Source: Herbiconiux moechotypicola (GTDB lineage: Bacteria > Actinomycetota > Actinomycetes > Actinomycetales > Microbacteriaceae). Taken from it: DNA of 64,000 nucleotides. Position 1 is the stretch's first letter; every line of letters starts with the position of its first letter. The stretch is taken from the NCBI RefSeq assembly GCF_024979255.1, contig NZ_JANLCN010000006.1, positions 1-64,000 on the forward strand, in the 5' to 3' direction. The notes under the pieces were generated by a model that did not search any database, was not told the DNA's origin, and worked only from the letters and a program-made list of their open reading frames with translations. Shown here piece by piece: positions 1-7,943 of the stretch. A program made the position numbers and the translations under genes.

Positions 1-6
1 GCATAA

Positions 7-315
7 TCAGAACAGCTGACCCGCACGGTGTCGAGAAACTCCACCACACAGCGGGACGTCACCCTCGCGTCTAGACCAGTAGGCGGCGGCCGCCGCAGCT
101 AAGGACCTCTCCGTGGTCACGTAGACCAGCCTGTCCGAGGTGGTGATGCGCCGAAATCCTGCTCTTTCTGAATCGCCCTTCATGCTCCTGACACCCGACT
201 CGGCTGGTGGAAGGAGCATGTCTCCCACAGCCAGGCCGGGAATTCCGCCGTGGTAGAGGCGTGTCTTTGCGGCGCGAACGTTCTCGTTCAAGGTGCGTAG
301 GGCTTCGGAGTCCAC
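7..315 (-). pseudogene. Probable frameshifted or partial gene, ADP-ribosyltransferase-like N-terminus
   Basis: The 102-codon frame shows YHGGIPGLAVGD at residues 21-32 and VYVTT at 64-68, followed by an Ala-rich helix. The order HG, GL.VGD, then a VYVTT strand recalls the N-terminal half of Arr-type ADP-ribosyltransferase folds; this is a resemblance, not a firm assignment. After GDV (residues 85-87, near base 56) the frame turns into SRHRAGQLF and stops. The neighbouring frame continues as CVVEFLDTVRVS and stays open to the window edge. One extra C in the run at bases 53-55 would explain this, so the gene is either frameshifted or carries a sequence error, and its real end lies outside the window. 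It is divergent from the gene at 405. Confidence 0.35.
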
Positions 316-404
316 GCATTCACGCTATCGGTCGCGCGGCGATGACTGCCGATGTCGGATGCCACCGGTATGGTCCGATCACGATCGAGTGAGAGACGGT
401 ATTC

Positions 405-1115
405 ATGTTTGCTGACGAGTATGCGTATCCTGTGGCCGTTTCGCAGGTGGGGGCGTCGGATTCGAGAGAAGCGCAGAGTGCCCGCGCGATCACCTGGCTG
501 CTGGAACAGCCAGGTGGCCCTGTGGTGGTTGTGACGCCGCAGAAGCAATTCGATTGCGACTCGCTTCGTCGCTTAGTCATGCTGCCGGGCACGCGTCATC
601 TCACCTGGAAGGGCTTGTCGGTCGGATCTTTCGCTGGCCGTCGCGTGATTCACGCGTGGCCGAGCCGGAAGCACTTGAATGAAATGTGGGGTGTACAGGC
701 TGATGCTGTCGTGGTGATCGAGTGGGGTTTTGAGGAGAGCGCCGAGTGGGTGGAGGATGCCAGACCGGTACGGCTGCTTCCGGGGCAGACCATCGCGCGT
801 GCAACTGCTCCGGTCGAGACTGCTCTTGTGGATTCGCTGCCGGCAGACGTGGAGCAGATCCTGGAAAGCATCGCCCGATGGGCGGCGGGCTATGACTCGG
901 GACTGAAATGGAACGAGGAGGACAAACTCAAGGCCGACATGATGAATTGCCCCGAGCGATGGGTGCCGGTGACAGTGGAGCAGGTGCGAACGAAGTGTCG
1001 GGAGCTCAAGATGCGTCCTGACGATGTCGACACGGTTGCAGGGTTCTTGGAGCGTCGAAAGCAAGGGCGCCGCTTCAACGTGCGTGGTAGCTATCGCGAC
1101 TTCCGGTTCTCCTGA
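405..1115 (+). CDS. Hypothetical protein, 236 aa
   Basis: I do not recognise a family. Residues 39-46 (VVVVTPQK) and 101-106 (AVVVIE) look like buried beta strands around a possible Rossmann-like core. The C-terminal 90 residues are charged and helical (WNEEDKLKADMM, then VTVEQVRTKCRELKM) and end in a basic tail. No signal peptide or membrane segment is visible. The start ATG follows GAGAGACGG at a usable distance. Third codon positions are clearly less GC-rich than in the genes from 1167 onward, so this gene and its divergent neighbour may belong to an acquired segment that begins off the left edge. Nothing in the context fixes a role. Confidence 0.6.
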   Translation: MFADEYAYPVAVSQVGASDSREAQSARAITWLLEQPGGPVVVVTPQKQFDCDSLRRLVMLPGTRHLTWKGLSVGSFAGRRVIHAWPSRKHLNEMWGVQADAVVVIEWGFEESAEWVEDARPVRLLPGQTIARATAPVETALVDSLPADVEQILESIARWAAGYDSGLKWNEEDKLKADMMNCPERWVPVTVEQVRTKCRELKMRPDDVDTVAGFLERRKQGRRFNVRGSYRDFRFS

Positions 1116-1166
1116 GAAACGGTAGATCTGTGGGCGTAACTATCCCCGCCATCACGACGATCCAGG

Positions 1167-1619
1167 TCATAGGGGGAGTGGGCGGTCGTCGACGATGCTC
1201 TTCATCACGAGGGTGGAGGTGAGGCGCTGTACGCCGGGTAGGGCGGAGAGTGAGTCGTCGTAGAGGCGCTGGAACGCGTCTAGGTCGCGGGTGATCACCC
1301 GCAGGAGATAGTCGGGGTCGCCGAACAGTCGCTGGGCGTGGATGACGTGCGGGATGTCGGTCACAGCGGCCTCGAAGTGGTTGAGCACCTCGCGGCCGCC
1401 CTCGCGCATCGTGACGAAGAGGAGGGCTTCGAAGCCCAGACCGAGGGCCTCGGCGTCGAGGTGGGCGCGGTACCCGGCGATGACGCCGGAGCGTTCGAGT
1501 TCGCGGAGTCGGCGGTGAGCGGGCGAGAGGCTGAGGTTGACACGATCCGCCAGTTCGGTGATGGTCAGGCGAGCATCCTGCTGCAGCTCAGTGAGGATCT
1601 TGCGGTCAATCGCGTCCAT
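1167..1619 (-). CDS. Lrp/AsnC family transcriptional regulator
   Basis: This 150-aa protein has the standard two-part Lrp layout. An N-terminal helix-turn-helix opens with MDAIDRKILTELQQDARLT and continues through the recognition helix near residues 30-50. A RAM ligand-sensing domain follows from about residue 65 to 145 (FVTMREGG, then FGDPDYLLRV). Family members bind DNA as octamers or dimers and respond to amino acids. It is divergent from the LysE-type exporter that starts at 1715, the classic arrangement of an Lrp-type activator (LysG/BkdR type) controlling an amino-acid exporter. That regulatory link is inferred from position. GGGAGA lies just upstream of the ATG. Confidence 0.93.
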   Translation of the reverse strand: MDAIDRKILTELQQDARLTITELADRVNLSLSPAHRRLRELERSGVIAGYRAHLDAEALGLGFEALLFVTMREGGREVLNHFEAAVTDIPHVIHAQRLFGDPDYLLRVITRDLDAFQRLYDDSLSALPGVQRLTSTLVMKSIVDDRPLPL

Positions 1620-1714
1620 GAGGTGGATTCTCCCTCAATGACCGCCCAGGCCGCAAAAATCAGCAAGCGTCTTCCGGGCCGGCCCGCCTAATCTCCTAGG
1701 CGGAGGTGGTGAGC

Positions 1715-2329
1715 GTGGCATTCGGGTCGGTCGTGGCGTTCTGGGGGATCTCGCTCCTCTTCGTCATCACTCCGGGCGCGGACTGGGCCTACGAGATCAC
1801 GGCGGGGCTGCGGAACCGGGTGCTTCCGGCGACGGCCGGCCTACTGCTCGGGCACGTCGTGGCGACGCTCGTCGTCGCGGCCGGGGTCGGGACGCTCGTC
1901 GCCGGCTTGCCCGTGGTGCTGACGGTGCTCACGGTGGCGGGGGCCCTCTACCTGGTGTGGTTGGGAGTGACGACGTTCGTTCGGCCCGCGGTGCCGCACG
2001 TGGCATCCGGACAGGTCGATGGGGCGTGGTGGCGGTGGATGCTGAAGGGGTTCGGGGTGAGCGGGCTGAACCCGAAGGTGTTCCTTCTGTTCCTCGCTCT
2101 GTTGCCGCAGTTCACCCAGTCGGGCGCGGACTGGCCGCTGGCGGCTCAGATCGTCGTGCTCGGTTTCGTGCATGTGGCGAGCTGCGCCGTCGTCTACACG
2201 GCCGTCGGGCTCGGGGCGCGCGCCGTGCTCGGCACGAGACCTGCCGCAGCTCGGATCGTGAGTCGCGTGTCGGGGGCGGCGATGGTGGCGATCGGTGTGT
2301 TCCTGATCGTCGAACGCCTGCTGCTGTGA
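1715..2329 (+). CDS. LysE/RhtB family amino-acid exporter
   Basis: Integral membrane exporter of about 204 aa. It opens with a hydrophobic helix carrying the family hallmark FVITPGADWAYEI (the TPGP-type motif of LysE/RhtB permeases), has about six transmembrane segments, and contains GLNPKVFLLFLALLPQF, the second conserved family block. These proteins expel amino acids or their analogues across the cytoplasmic membrane. Three in-frame GTG codons lie at 1706, 1709 and 1715; GGAGG at 1702-1706 is correctly spaced only for 1715, so that start is chosen. The divergent Lrp-type gene is the likely regulator. The substrate cannot be told from sequence; branched-chain amino acids are a guess based on the Lrp pairing. 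Confidence 0.88.
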   Translation: MAFGSVVAFWGISLLFVITPGADWAYEITAGLRNRVLPATAGLLLGHVVATLVVAAGVGTLVAGLPVVLTVLTVAGALYLVWLGVTTFVRPAVPHVASGQVDGAWWRWMLKGFGVSGLNPKVFLLFLALLPQFTQSGADWPLAAQIVVLGFVHVASCAVVYTAVGLGARAVLGTRPAAARIVSRVSGAAMVAIGVFLIVERLLL

Positions 2330-2380
2330 TCGTCCTATGGTGGAGCGCGGTCACGCGCCCGACAGCGAAGAGAGAGTTCC

Positions 2381-3232
2381 ATGAGTGAGCAACCCGCCCC
2401 CTACGGCGGCACCCCCGCAGTCGAAGCCGATGAGTCCCGTGAGCGGGTGCGGATCGGCCACCTGCGCGAGATGAAGCAGCGGGGCGAGAAGTGGGCGATG
2501 CTGACCGCCTACGACATGTACACCGCGGCCACCTTCGACCAGGCGGGCATCCCGGTGCTGCTGATCGGAGACTCCGCGTCGAACAACGTCTACGGCAACG
2601 AGACCTCCCTGCCGGTCACGGTCGACGAGCTGATCCCGCTCGTGCGCGCGGTCTCGCGGTCGGCCCGGCGCGCACTGATCCTCGCCGATCTGCCGTTCGG
2701 CTCGTATCAGACCTCAGCCGAGCAGGCTTTCACCACCGCGGCGCGGTTCATGAAGGAGGGCGGGGCGCACGCGGTGAAGCTCGAGGGCGGTCTCGAGATG
2801 CTGCCCCAGGTGGAGACGCTGACCCGGAGCGGCATCCCCGTCATGGCACACATCGGCTTCACCCCGCAGGCCGAGCACGCCCTCGGCGGGTACCGGGTGC
2901 AAGGCCGCGGCGAGGAGGCGCAGCGCCTTGTCGACACCGCGATCGCGTTCGAGCGGGCCGGGGCGTTCGGCATCCTGATCGAGATGGTGCCGGGGGAGGT
3001 CGCCGCCCGAATCACCGAAGCGGTCGGCATCCCCACGGTGGGGATCGGCGCCGGGAATGGCTGCGACGCTCAGGTGCTCGTGTGGCAGGACATGGCAGGC
3101 CTCCGCACCGGTAGGCTGCCCCGCTTCGTGAAGCAGTACGCCGACGTTCACGGGGTACTGCACCGAGCGGCCCTCGACTTCGCCGCCGACGTCGAAGCCG
3201 GCACTTTCCCCGGCCCCGAGCACACCTTCTGA
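2381..3232 (+). CDS. panB: 3-methyl-2-oxobutanoate hydroxymethyltransferase
   Basis: Catalyses the first committed step of pantothenate synthesis, transferring a hydroxymethyl group from methylene-tetrahydrofolate to 2-oxoisovalerate to give ketopantoate. The 283-aa protein is full length and has the family blocks [21 protein letters not shown] (metal ligand Asp64), [10 protein letters not shown] (Asp103), AVKLEGG (Glu135) and EMVPGEVA (Glu201), then the substrate-binding [14 protein letters not shown]. The first 20 or so residues are a variable extension typical of actinobacterial PanB. The start ATG follows AAGAGAGAG. No panC or panD is near, so it appears to be a single-gene unit behind the LysE exporter. 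Confidence 0.96.
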   Translation: MSEQPAPYGGTPAVEADESRERVRIGHLREMKQRGEKWAMLTAYDMYTAATFDQAGIPVLLIGDSASNNVYGNETSLPVTVDELIPLVRAVSRSARRALILADLPFGSYQTSAEQAFTTAARFMKEGGAHAVKLEGGLEMLPQVETLTRSGIPVMAHIGFTPQAEHALGGYRVQGRGEEAQRLVDTAIAFERAGAFGILIEMVPGEVAARITEAVGIPTVGIGAGNGCDAQVLVWQDMAGLRTGRLPRFVKQYADVHGVLHRAALDFAADVEAGTFPGPEHTF

Positions 3233-3364
3233 TGGCCAACAATGCTCGGCCCGTCGGGTTCACCTGGCTCGGGGTTATAGGGCAGAAGATGGCCGTAGGC
3301 AGTTCTCCCGGACGCGTGTCGCACCCACCGTTTACCCACAAGTGGAGCGATTGAGACATGATCG

Positions 3365-3468
3365 AGCAGGGTCGCCATGATCCAAGAAGCGCTAGATTCC
3401 GGGCTTCCTAGGCCTATTCCCACACCTCGCAGGCGAGGCATTCGGCTTCGAGTCCCAGTGGGGGTACG
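3365..3468 (+). other. Possible decayed tRNA-Leu-like sequence in the panB downstream spacer
   Basis: The 278-base spacer between panB and the next minus-strand gene has no convincing ORF. Inside it, AAGAAGCGCTAGATTCCGG resembles the D-arm to anticodon part of a leucine tRNA with a CCG anticodon. GGCTTCGAGTCCC followed by GGGGGTAC resembles its T-arm and 3' acceptor strand. The expected 5' acceptor partner is absent and the stems do not pair properly, so this is not a working tRNA. It could be a relic or coincidence. Confidence 0.17.
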
Positions 3469-3510
3469 CCGTCGGCGGCCGCTGGAGCCTGCCTGACGCG
3501 CGGCCGCCGC

Positions 3511-3840
3511 TCAGACGTCGAAGAAGTCGTCGAACGAATCGTCCAACGCGGTGGGGCGCACGACCCGGTCGGCGGTGTGCGCCTCCATCTGCGATCGGAG
3601 ACGGTCTGCGGCGACGCTGAAGTCCGGACCGTCGCCATCGAAGTCGATCGGAATCGAGAGCACGTCGTTTCCGACACCGATGACGAGCTCTGCGTCGCGC
3701 ACCTCGCCCTCGAGGAGGATCGGGATGGACACTGCCTCCGCCAGCCCTTTCCTCGCCAGACACGCGGTCAACTCCACGAGAGCCGACCCGACATCGTCCG
3801 TGGTCAGCACGGAGTCACCGGCGTACGTGATCTGCTTCAT
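3511..3840 (-). CDS. Hypothetical acidic protein, 109 aa
   Basis: The frame is open further upstream, but the natural start is the ATG at 3840 giving MKQITYAGDSVLTTDDV; the residues before it (MDRNRHRRRG...) look like noise. The protein is acidic and ends in a run of Asp and Phe (DDSFDDFFDV). It has alternating hydrophobic strands (AVSIPILLEG, AELVIGVGNDVLSIPIDF), suggesting a small alpha/beta fold. No known domain is recognised. It lies 14 bases downstream of the small membrane protein gene at 3855-4013 on the same strand and may be co-transcribed with it. Confidence 0.65.
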   Translation of the reverse strand: MKQITYAGDSVLTTDDVGSALVELTACLARKGLAEAVSIPILLEGEVRDAELVIGVGNDVLSIPIDFDGDGPDFSVAADRLRSQMEAHTADRVVRPTALDDSFDDFFDV

Positions 3841-3854
3841 GATCCACCCGGCAC

Positions 3855-4013
3855 TCAGACGTTGCGCCGGATGAAGCGGAGCAACGCCAGGATGATCGCC
3901 ACGACGACGATGACGATTCCGATCCACAGAAGGAACTTGGCGGCCTCGACGAAGAATCCGACGAACAGGAGCACGAGGCCGATGACGAACACGAGGACAG
4001 CTGCAGCGATCAT
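3855..4013 (-). CDS. Small membrane protein, 52 aa
   Basis: Starts MIAAAVLVFVIG and consists of two hydrophobic helices (about residues 2-21 and 28-47) joined by the short polar link EAAK, ending in RFIRRNV. This is a typical small actinobacterial membrane protein of unknown role. The longer open frame around it is not the gene. The ATG at 4013 is preceded by GGAGGAGGG, a strong ribosome binding site, which settles the start. The basic C-terminus suggests a cytoplasmic tail. Confidence 0.7.
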   Translation of the reverse strand: MIAAAVLVFVIGLVLLFVGFFVEAAKFLLWIGIVIVVVAIILALLRFIRRNV

Positions 4014-4100
4014 GACCCCACCCTCCTCCCGTGCACCGATCCGCGCTGGGGGGTTGGACAATCGGGCGAGGCGCGGTAGGGAGTGGATGAGGAGGTCATC

Positions 4101-4367
4101 ATGCCCAGACGAGGAACGAACAGCCTGAAAGACCCCGAACTCTACGAGCGCCTGCGAGACGAGGGCGACTCGAAGGAGAAGGCGGCACGCATCTCGAACG
4201 CCGCGGCCGCGCAGGGTCGCGAGTCCGTCGGCCGGCGAGGGGGAGAGTCGGGTTCGTACGACGACTGGACGGTCGCCGAGCTGCGGGCCCGGGCGAAGGA
4301 ACTCGGTCTGTCGGGATACTCGGGCAAGCGCAAGAGCGAGCTGATCTCGATGCTGCGGAATCACTGA
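4101..4367 (+). CDS. DUF7218/Rho N-terminal-like small protein, 88 aa
   Basis: The N-terminal half (GTNSLKDPELYERLRDEGDSKEKAARISNAAA) matches the short Ku/plasmid-stabilisation-associated family annotated as DUF7218. The C-terminal half (DDWTVAELRARAKELGLSGYSGKRKSELISMLRNH) is a SAP/Rho-N-type helix-extended-loop-helix expected to bind nucleic acid. The frame opens at 4083, but GAGGAGG at 4089-4095 is placed for the ATG at 4101. Basic proteins of this type are often stress-linked in actinobacteria; that is family knowledge, and the role here is inferred. Confidence 0.75.
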   Translation: MPRRGTNSLKDPELYERLRDEGDSKEKAARISNAAAAQGRESVGRRGGESGSYDDWTVAELRARAKELGLSGYSGKRKSELISMLRNH

Positions 4368-4381
4368 ACCGGCGACCGCCG

Positions 4382-6223
4382 TCACTCCAGGGCGACGGCG
4401 GCGTTGATGAGTGCGAGGTGGCTGAGGCCCTGCGGGAGGTTGCCGAAGAAGCGGTGGGTGCCGGGGTCGATCATTTCGGCGAACAGCCCCACGTCGTTGG
4501 CTTCTGCGACCAGCGCCGACATGCGGGCGGTGGCGTCGTCGCGTTCGCCGAGCGTGGCGAGTGCCTGGACGAGCCAGAACCCGCACGCCACGAAAGCGGC
4601 CTCCTCACGATCGACGCCGGTGTAGCGGTAGAGGTGCGGGCCGGTGCCGAGTTCGGAGCGGATGCGCTCCACTGTCCCGCGCATCCGCTCGGGCGGTCCG
4701 AACGGTGCGGAGGCGTGCAACAGGATCGATGCGTCGAGCGCCGTGGACCCCTTCGACATCACGTAGGCCTGCCGCTTCTCCGACCACCCGTGTTTCGCGA
4801 TCCAGTCGGCCAGCAGGCCGCGGTTCTTCTTCCACAGCGCCAGTGAGTCGGGATGCGGGCGCAGCTCACCGAGGTCGACGAGGCGCAGAGCGTCGTCGAG
4901 CGCTCGCCAGCAGCCGATCTTGCTGGAGACGTAGTGGCGCTTCTTCGGGAGCTCCCACATCCCGGAGTCCTTCTCCGGCCACCGTCGGCAGGCGCTGTTC
5001 GCGAACTCTTCGAGCAGATCGGCGGTGCTGCCGTCGAGGATGTTCCCCGCCTCGACGTAGAGCCGCATGATGCCGACGACGTCGGCGTAGACACCGAGCT
5101 GGAGTTGGCCGGCAGCCTGATTGCCGCTGTCGACCGGGCCGATCCCGTTCCACCCCTCTGCGGCGGTGCGACGCACCGGATCGGGGGTCGCGCCGTCGAG
5201 GGTGTAGAAGATGCCGAGCTCGCCGTCGTGCCGCTTGAGGGTCTTCAGCGCCCAGGACACGGCGGCGTGGGTCTCTTCGCGCAGCCCGAAGCGGGTGAGT
5301 GCGCCGACGGTGTAGGCGAGGTCGCGCACCCAGGCATAGCGGTAGTCGTAGTTCTTGGTACCCCGCTCGTTCTCGGGCAGCCCGGTGGTGGCGGCCGCCG
5401 CGATGGCGCCGGTCGGGGAGTGGATGAGGAGCTTGAGCGCGAGCGCGCTGCGCTGCACGGCCTCCGGCCAGGGGCCGTCGTACGAGAACTCGCGCGACCA
5501 TGTCGCCCAGTTCTCGATCGACCGGTCGACCCCCTGATCGACGATGCGGGGATCGGGCAGGTGGATGGGCTCGTCGTCGGTGCCGCAGAGCGCGATCAGG
5601 TGGCGGGAGCCGGGAGAGGTGCGGAAGGCGCCCTCGAAGCGGGCCGGGGCACCGCTCGCGCCGGGCAGGCCGCGCGAGGCGGCGGAGGCGGATGCGGGGT
5701 CGTGCGGATCGGTGCGGCCGTGCTCGAAGCCGACCAGCACGAGGTCGACCGTGCCGGCGCGCAGCAGCGGGCCGTGCACGGTATCGATCCGCTGCACCGG
5801 ATCGCCGGTGAACGCCGACCCGGGCTCGACGCTCCAGGTGAACTCGATCGAGCCGGCGACCCCGTCGATGCGGCGGGCGAGTTCGGCCCAGGGCAGGCGG
5901 CCGGCGACGCCGGTGACCAGCGCATCCGTCACCACCGCCTCCGCCCCGTCGAGGGTGCGGAAGGTGGTGCGCAGCACGTTCGTGCCCGGAACGTACTCGC
6001 GGCGCGACTCGAACTCGCCGACCGGTCGCAGCGCGAAGTGGCCGCCGTGTCGGGAGTCGATGAGCGCCGCGATCACCGGCGGGGTGTCGAGCGCGGGCAG
6101 CGGCAGCCAGTCGATCCGCCCGTCGGGCGCGATCGCGGCGACCGTGCGACCGTCGCCGATCACCGCGTAGTCGCGCAGCTCGGCGTAGCCGCCCGGGGTG
6201 CGGATGCGCTCAGATGGTCGCAA
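4382..6223 (-). CDS. Glycoside hydrolase family 15 protein (glucosidase or trehalase)
   Basis: A 613-aa (alpha/alpha)6-barrel enzyme. The N-terminal beta domain starts GGYAELRDYAVIGDGRTVAAIAPDGRIDWLPLP, the usual opening of bacterial GH15 proteins. The catalytic barrel carries NYDYRYAWVRDLAYTVGAL, PVDSGNQAAGQLQL and CGFWLVQALATLGERDDA. GH15 enzymes remove glucose from alpha-glucans; several actinobacterial members of this exact layout are trehalases, so trehalose is an equally likely substrate. No signal peptide is seen, so it should be cytoplasmic. Its start overlaps the end of the SDR gene upstream by 14 bases, implying translational coupling in a minus-strand carbohydrate operon (8834 to 4382). 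Confidence 0.92.
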   Translation of the reverse strand: MRPSERIRTPGGYAELRDYAVIGDGRTVAAIAPDGRIDWLPLPALDTPPVIAALIDSRHGGHFALRPVGEFESRREYVPGTNVLRTTFRTLDGAEAVVTDALVTGVAGRLPWAELARRIDGVAGSIEFTWSVEPGSAFTGDPVQRIDTVHGPLLRAGTVDLVLVGFEHGRTDPHDPASASAASRGLPGASGAPARFEGAFRTSPGSRHLIALCGTDDEPIHLPDPRIVDQGVDRSIENWATWSREFSYDGPWPEAVQRSALALKLLIHSPTGAIAAAATTGLPENERGTKNYDYRYAWVRDLAYTVGALTRFGLREETHAAVSWALKTLKRHDGELGIFYTLDGATPDPVRRTAAEGWNGIGPVDSGNQAAGQLQLGVYADVVGIMRLYVEAGNILDGSTADLLEEFANSACRRWPEKDSGMWELPKKRHYVSSKIGCWRALDDALRLVDLGELRPHPDSLALWKKNRGLLADWIAKHGWSEKRQAYVMSKGSTALDASILLHASAPFGPPERMRGTVERIRSELGTGPHLYRYTGVDREEAAFVACGFWLVQALATLGERDDATARMSALVAEANDVGLFAEMIDPGTHRFFGNLPQGLSHLALINAAVALE

Positions 6224-7010
6224 CGGAACCGGAGTCGACGCGATAGTTGGACCCGTTGACGAACGAGGCCGCGTCGGAGCAGAGGAAGGCCACGACGTTC
6301 GCGACCTCGTCGGGCTCGCCGCGGCGTTTCAGCTCCATGTAGGGGCGTTCCTCGTCGAGGAACGACTCGATCGCCTCCTTCACCGGCACCCCGAGCTCGT
6401 CGCCGCGCTTGGCCATCATGGCATCGGTCATCGGGGTGTGGATGAAGGCGGGCGAGACCGCGTTCACCAGCAGACCCTCGAGCGCGTATGAGCGCGACAG
6501 CCCCTTGGCCAGCGCCAGGATGCCCGCCTTCGCAGCGCAGTACGGCAGCTCGTCGTCATAGGGTTGCACCGCATCCTCCGAAGCCAGATAGACCAGTCGG
6601 CCCCAGCCGCCTTTCCGGAGGTCGGGGAGGAACTCGCGGGTGAGCCGCACCGGGCCGATGAGGTCGGTCTCGATGGTCTTCGTCCACCCCTCGTCGCTGA
6701 TCTCGTGGAACAGCCCCTGCGCGCCGGTGACGCCGGCGGCCTGCACCAGGATGTCGATCTCGCCCACCGCCTCGGCGACGCTCGCGTGCAGCGCGGCGAG
6801 CGAGTCGACGCTCGTGATGTCGGCGGCGAAGGCGTGCAGCCTGTTCTTCGGGGCGTCGAGCTCGGCCGCCGCCTTGTCGAGCTCGTCCTGGGCGCGGTCG
6901 GAGAGCACGACGGTCGCGCCCTCGGCGAGCAGCAGCCGGGCGGTGTGCCAGCCGATGCCGGAGTCTCCGCCGGTGATGAGGGCCTTCTTGCCGGTGATGC
7001 CGAGGTCCAT
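6210..7010 (-). CDS. SDR family oxidoreductase
   Basis: Classical short-chain dehydrogenase of 266 aa. The NAD(P)-binding TGGDSGIG is at residues 13-20, catalytic Ser144 lies in LASED, and YCAAK gives Tyr157 and Lys161. The C-terminus has the usual GEPDEVANVVAFLCSDAASFVNG block. Cofactor preference is not clear, though SDR at the end of strand beta-2 allows NADP. Substrate unknown. It overlaps the GH15 gene downstream and lies 41 bases after the SMP-30-like gene, so a role in oxidising a sugar-derived alcohol is plausible but inferred. Confidence 0.93.
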   Translation of the reverse strand: MDLGITGKKALITGGDSGIGWHTARLLLAEGATVVLSDRAQDELDKAAAELDAPKNRLHAFAADITSVDSLAALHASVAEAVGEIDILVQAAGVTGAQGLFHEISDEGWTKTIETDLIGPVRLTREFLPDLRKGGWGRLVYLASEDAVQPYDDELPYCAAKAGILALAKGLSRSYALEGLLVNAVSPAFIHTPMTDAMMAKRGDELGVPVKEAIESFLDEERPYMELKRRGEPDEVANVVAFLCSDAASFVNGSNYRVDSGSVATI

Positions 7011-7051
7011 GGTGATCCTTTCGAGAGGGAAGGGTGGGCGGGTTCGAATCG

Positions 7052-7930
7052 TCAGCCGAAGAGGTGCACGGGGTATCCGTGCACGCCCAGGCCGTCGAGG
7101 GCGAAGATGCCGCCGCTGTGCGGGTGCGCGACCAGGTCGGCTTCGGCGAGTTGTTCGCGAGCCGATCCGACGAACAGCGTGCCGAGGTCGTCGCCGCCGA
7201 AGGCGACGGAGGTGATGTTCGGGGCGGGCAGCTCGATCCGGTGCGTGACCGTTCCGTCGGCCGTGCGCCGCACGACCGCCCCGTCGCCGTAGAGGCCGCT
7301 CCAGAAGCCGCGGTCGGTGTCACGGGCCAGGCCGTCGGACGGGAGGCCGGTGAGGCACGGCTCGGGTGCACCCAGGGGCCCGTCCGGGTCGTATGCCGCG
7401 CGGTAGACGCATCCCACGGGTGTGTCGGTGAAGTAGAACCAGGCGCCGTCGTCGCTCCACTCGAAGCCGTTGGCGACGGAAAGACCGCCGAGCAGCGTCT
7501 CCAGACGCCCGTCGGGACGTACCCGGTAGAGGGCGCCATCCGGTGACTCGTCGCGGAGGTTCATCGAACCCACGACGAACGATCCGAAGGGGTCGCACTT
7601 GCCTTCGTTCAGCCGCAGCTCGCCGTGCCGGTGCGCGATCTCGGCGAGCGTGCGCGTGATGCGGCATTCGCCGTCGAGCAGCACCACCCGGTCGCCGAAC
7701 GCGGCGACGAAGCCTCCGTCGCGCGTGGGCTGGAAGGAGGCCAGTGGCGGGCGCAGCTGCGCGCGGGCGTCGGCCGAACCGTCCGCCGGCCCATCGAGCG
7801 GGCCGGAGGTGAGCGTACCGGTCGAGATGTCGGTCCAGCGCATGCTGCGCCGGGCGGCGTCCCACCAGAGGCTCTCGACGAGGATGGCCTTCGCGTCGCG
7901 CCAGAGGGCGGGCGAGTGGTGTTCAGTGAT
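7052..7930 (-). CDS. SMP-30/gluconolactonase-like protein, apparent ATC start
   Basis: A six-bladed beta-propeller lactonase-type protein. Conserved blocks are LNEGKCDPFGSFVVGSM, LSVANGFEWSDDGAWFYFTDT and NITSVAFGG. These enzymes hydrolyse sugar lactones such as gluconolactone with a bound divalent metal. The first in-frame ATG (7843) would delete the opening propeller strand LVESLWWDAARRSMRWTDI, which is clearly homologous to the family. Reading upstream finds no ATG, GTG or TTG; the best candidate is an ATC at 7930 giving (M)TEHHSPALWRDAKAILVES, 13 bases after the stop of the preceding SDR gene and behind GGGACGGA. Either ATC is used, or an ATG has mutated or been misread. Length from there is 292 aa, normal for the family. 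Confidence 0.8.
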   Translation of the reverse strand: MTEHHSPALWRDAKAILVESLWWDAARRSMRWTDISTGTLTSGPLDGPADGSADARAQLRPPLASFQPTRDGGFVAAFGDRVVLLDGECRITRTLAEIAHRHGELRLNEGKCDPFGSFVVGSMNLRDESPDGALYRVRPDGRLETLLGGLSVANGFEWSDDGAWFYFTDTPVGCVYRAAYDPDGPLGAPEPCLTGLPSDGLARDTDRGFWSGLYGDGAVVRRTADGTVTHRIELPAPNITSVAFGGDDLGTLFVGSAREQLAEADLVAHPHSGGIFALDGLGVHGYPVHLFG

Positions 7931-7943
7931 CGTCGTCCGTCCC

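Noticed and set aside
4853-6259. 468-codon plus-strand frame opposite the GH15 gene
   Set aside because: Antisense shadow; the GH15 frame shows clear family motifs.
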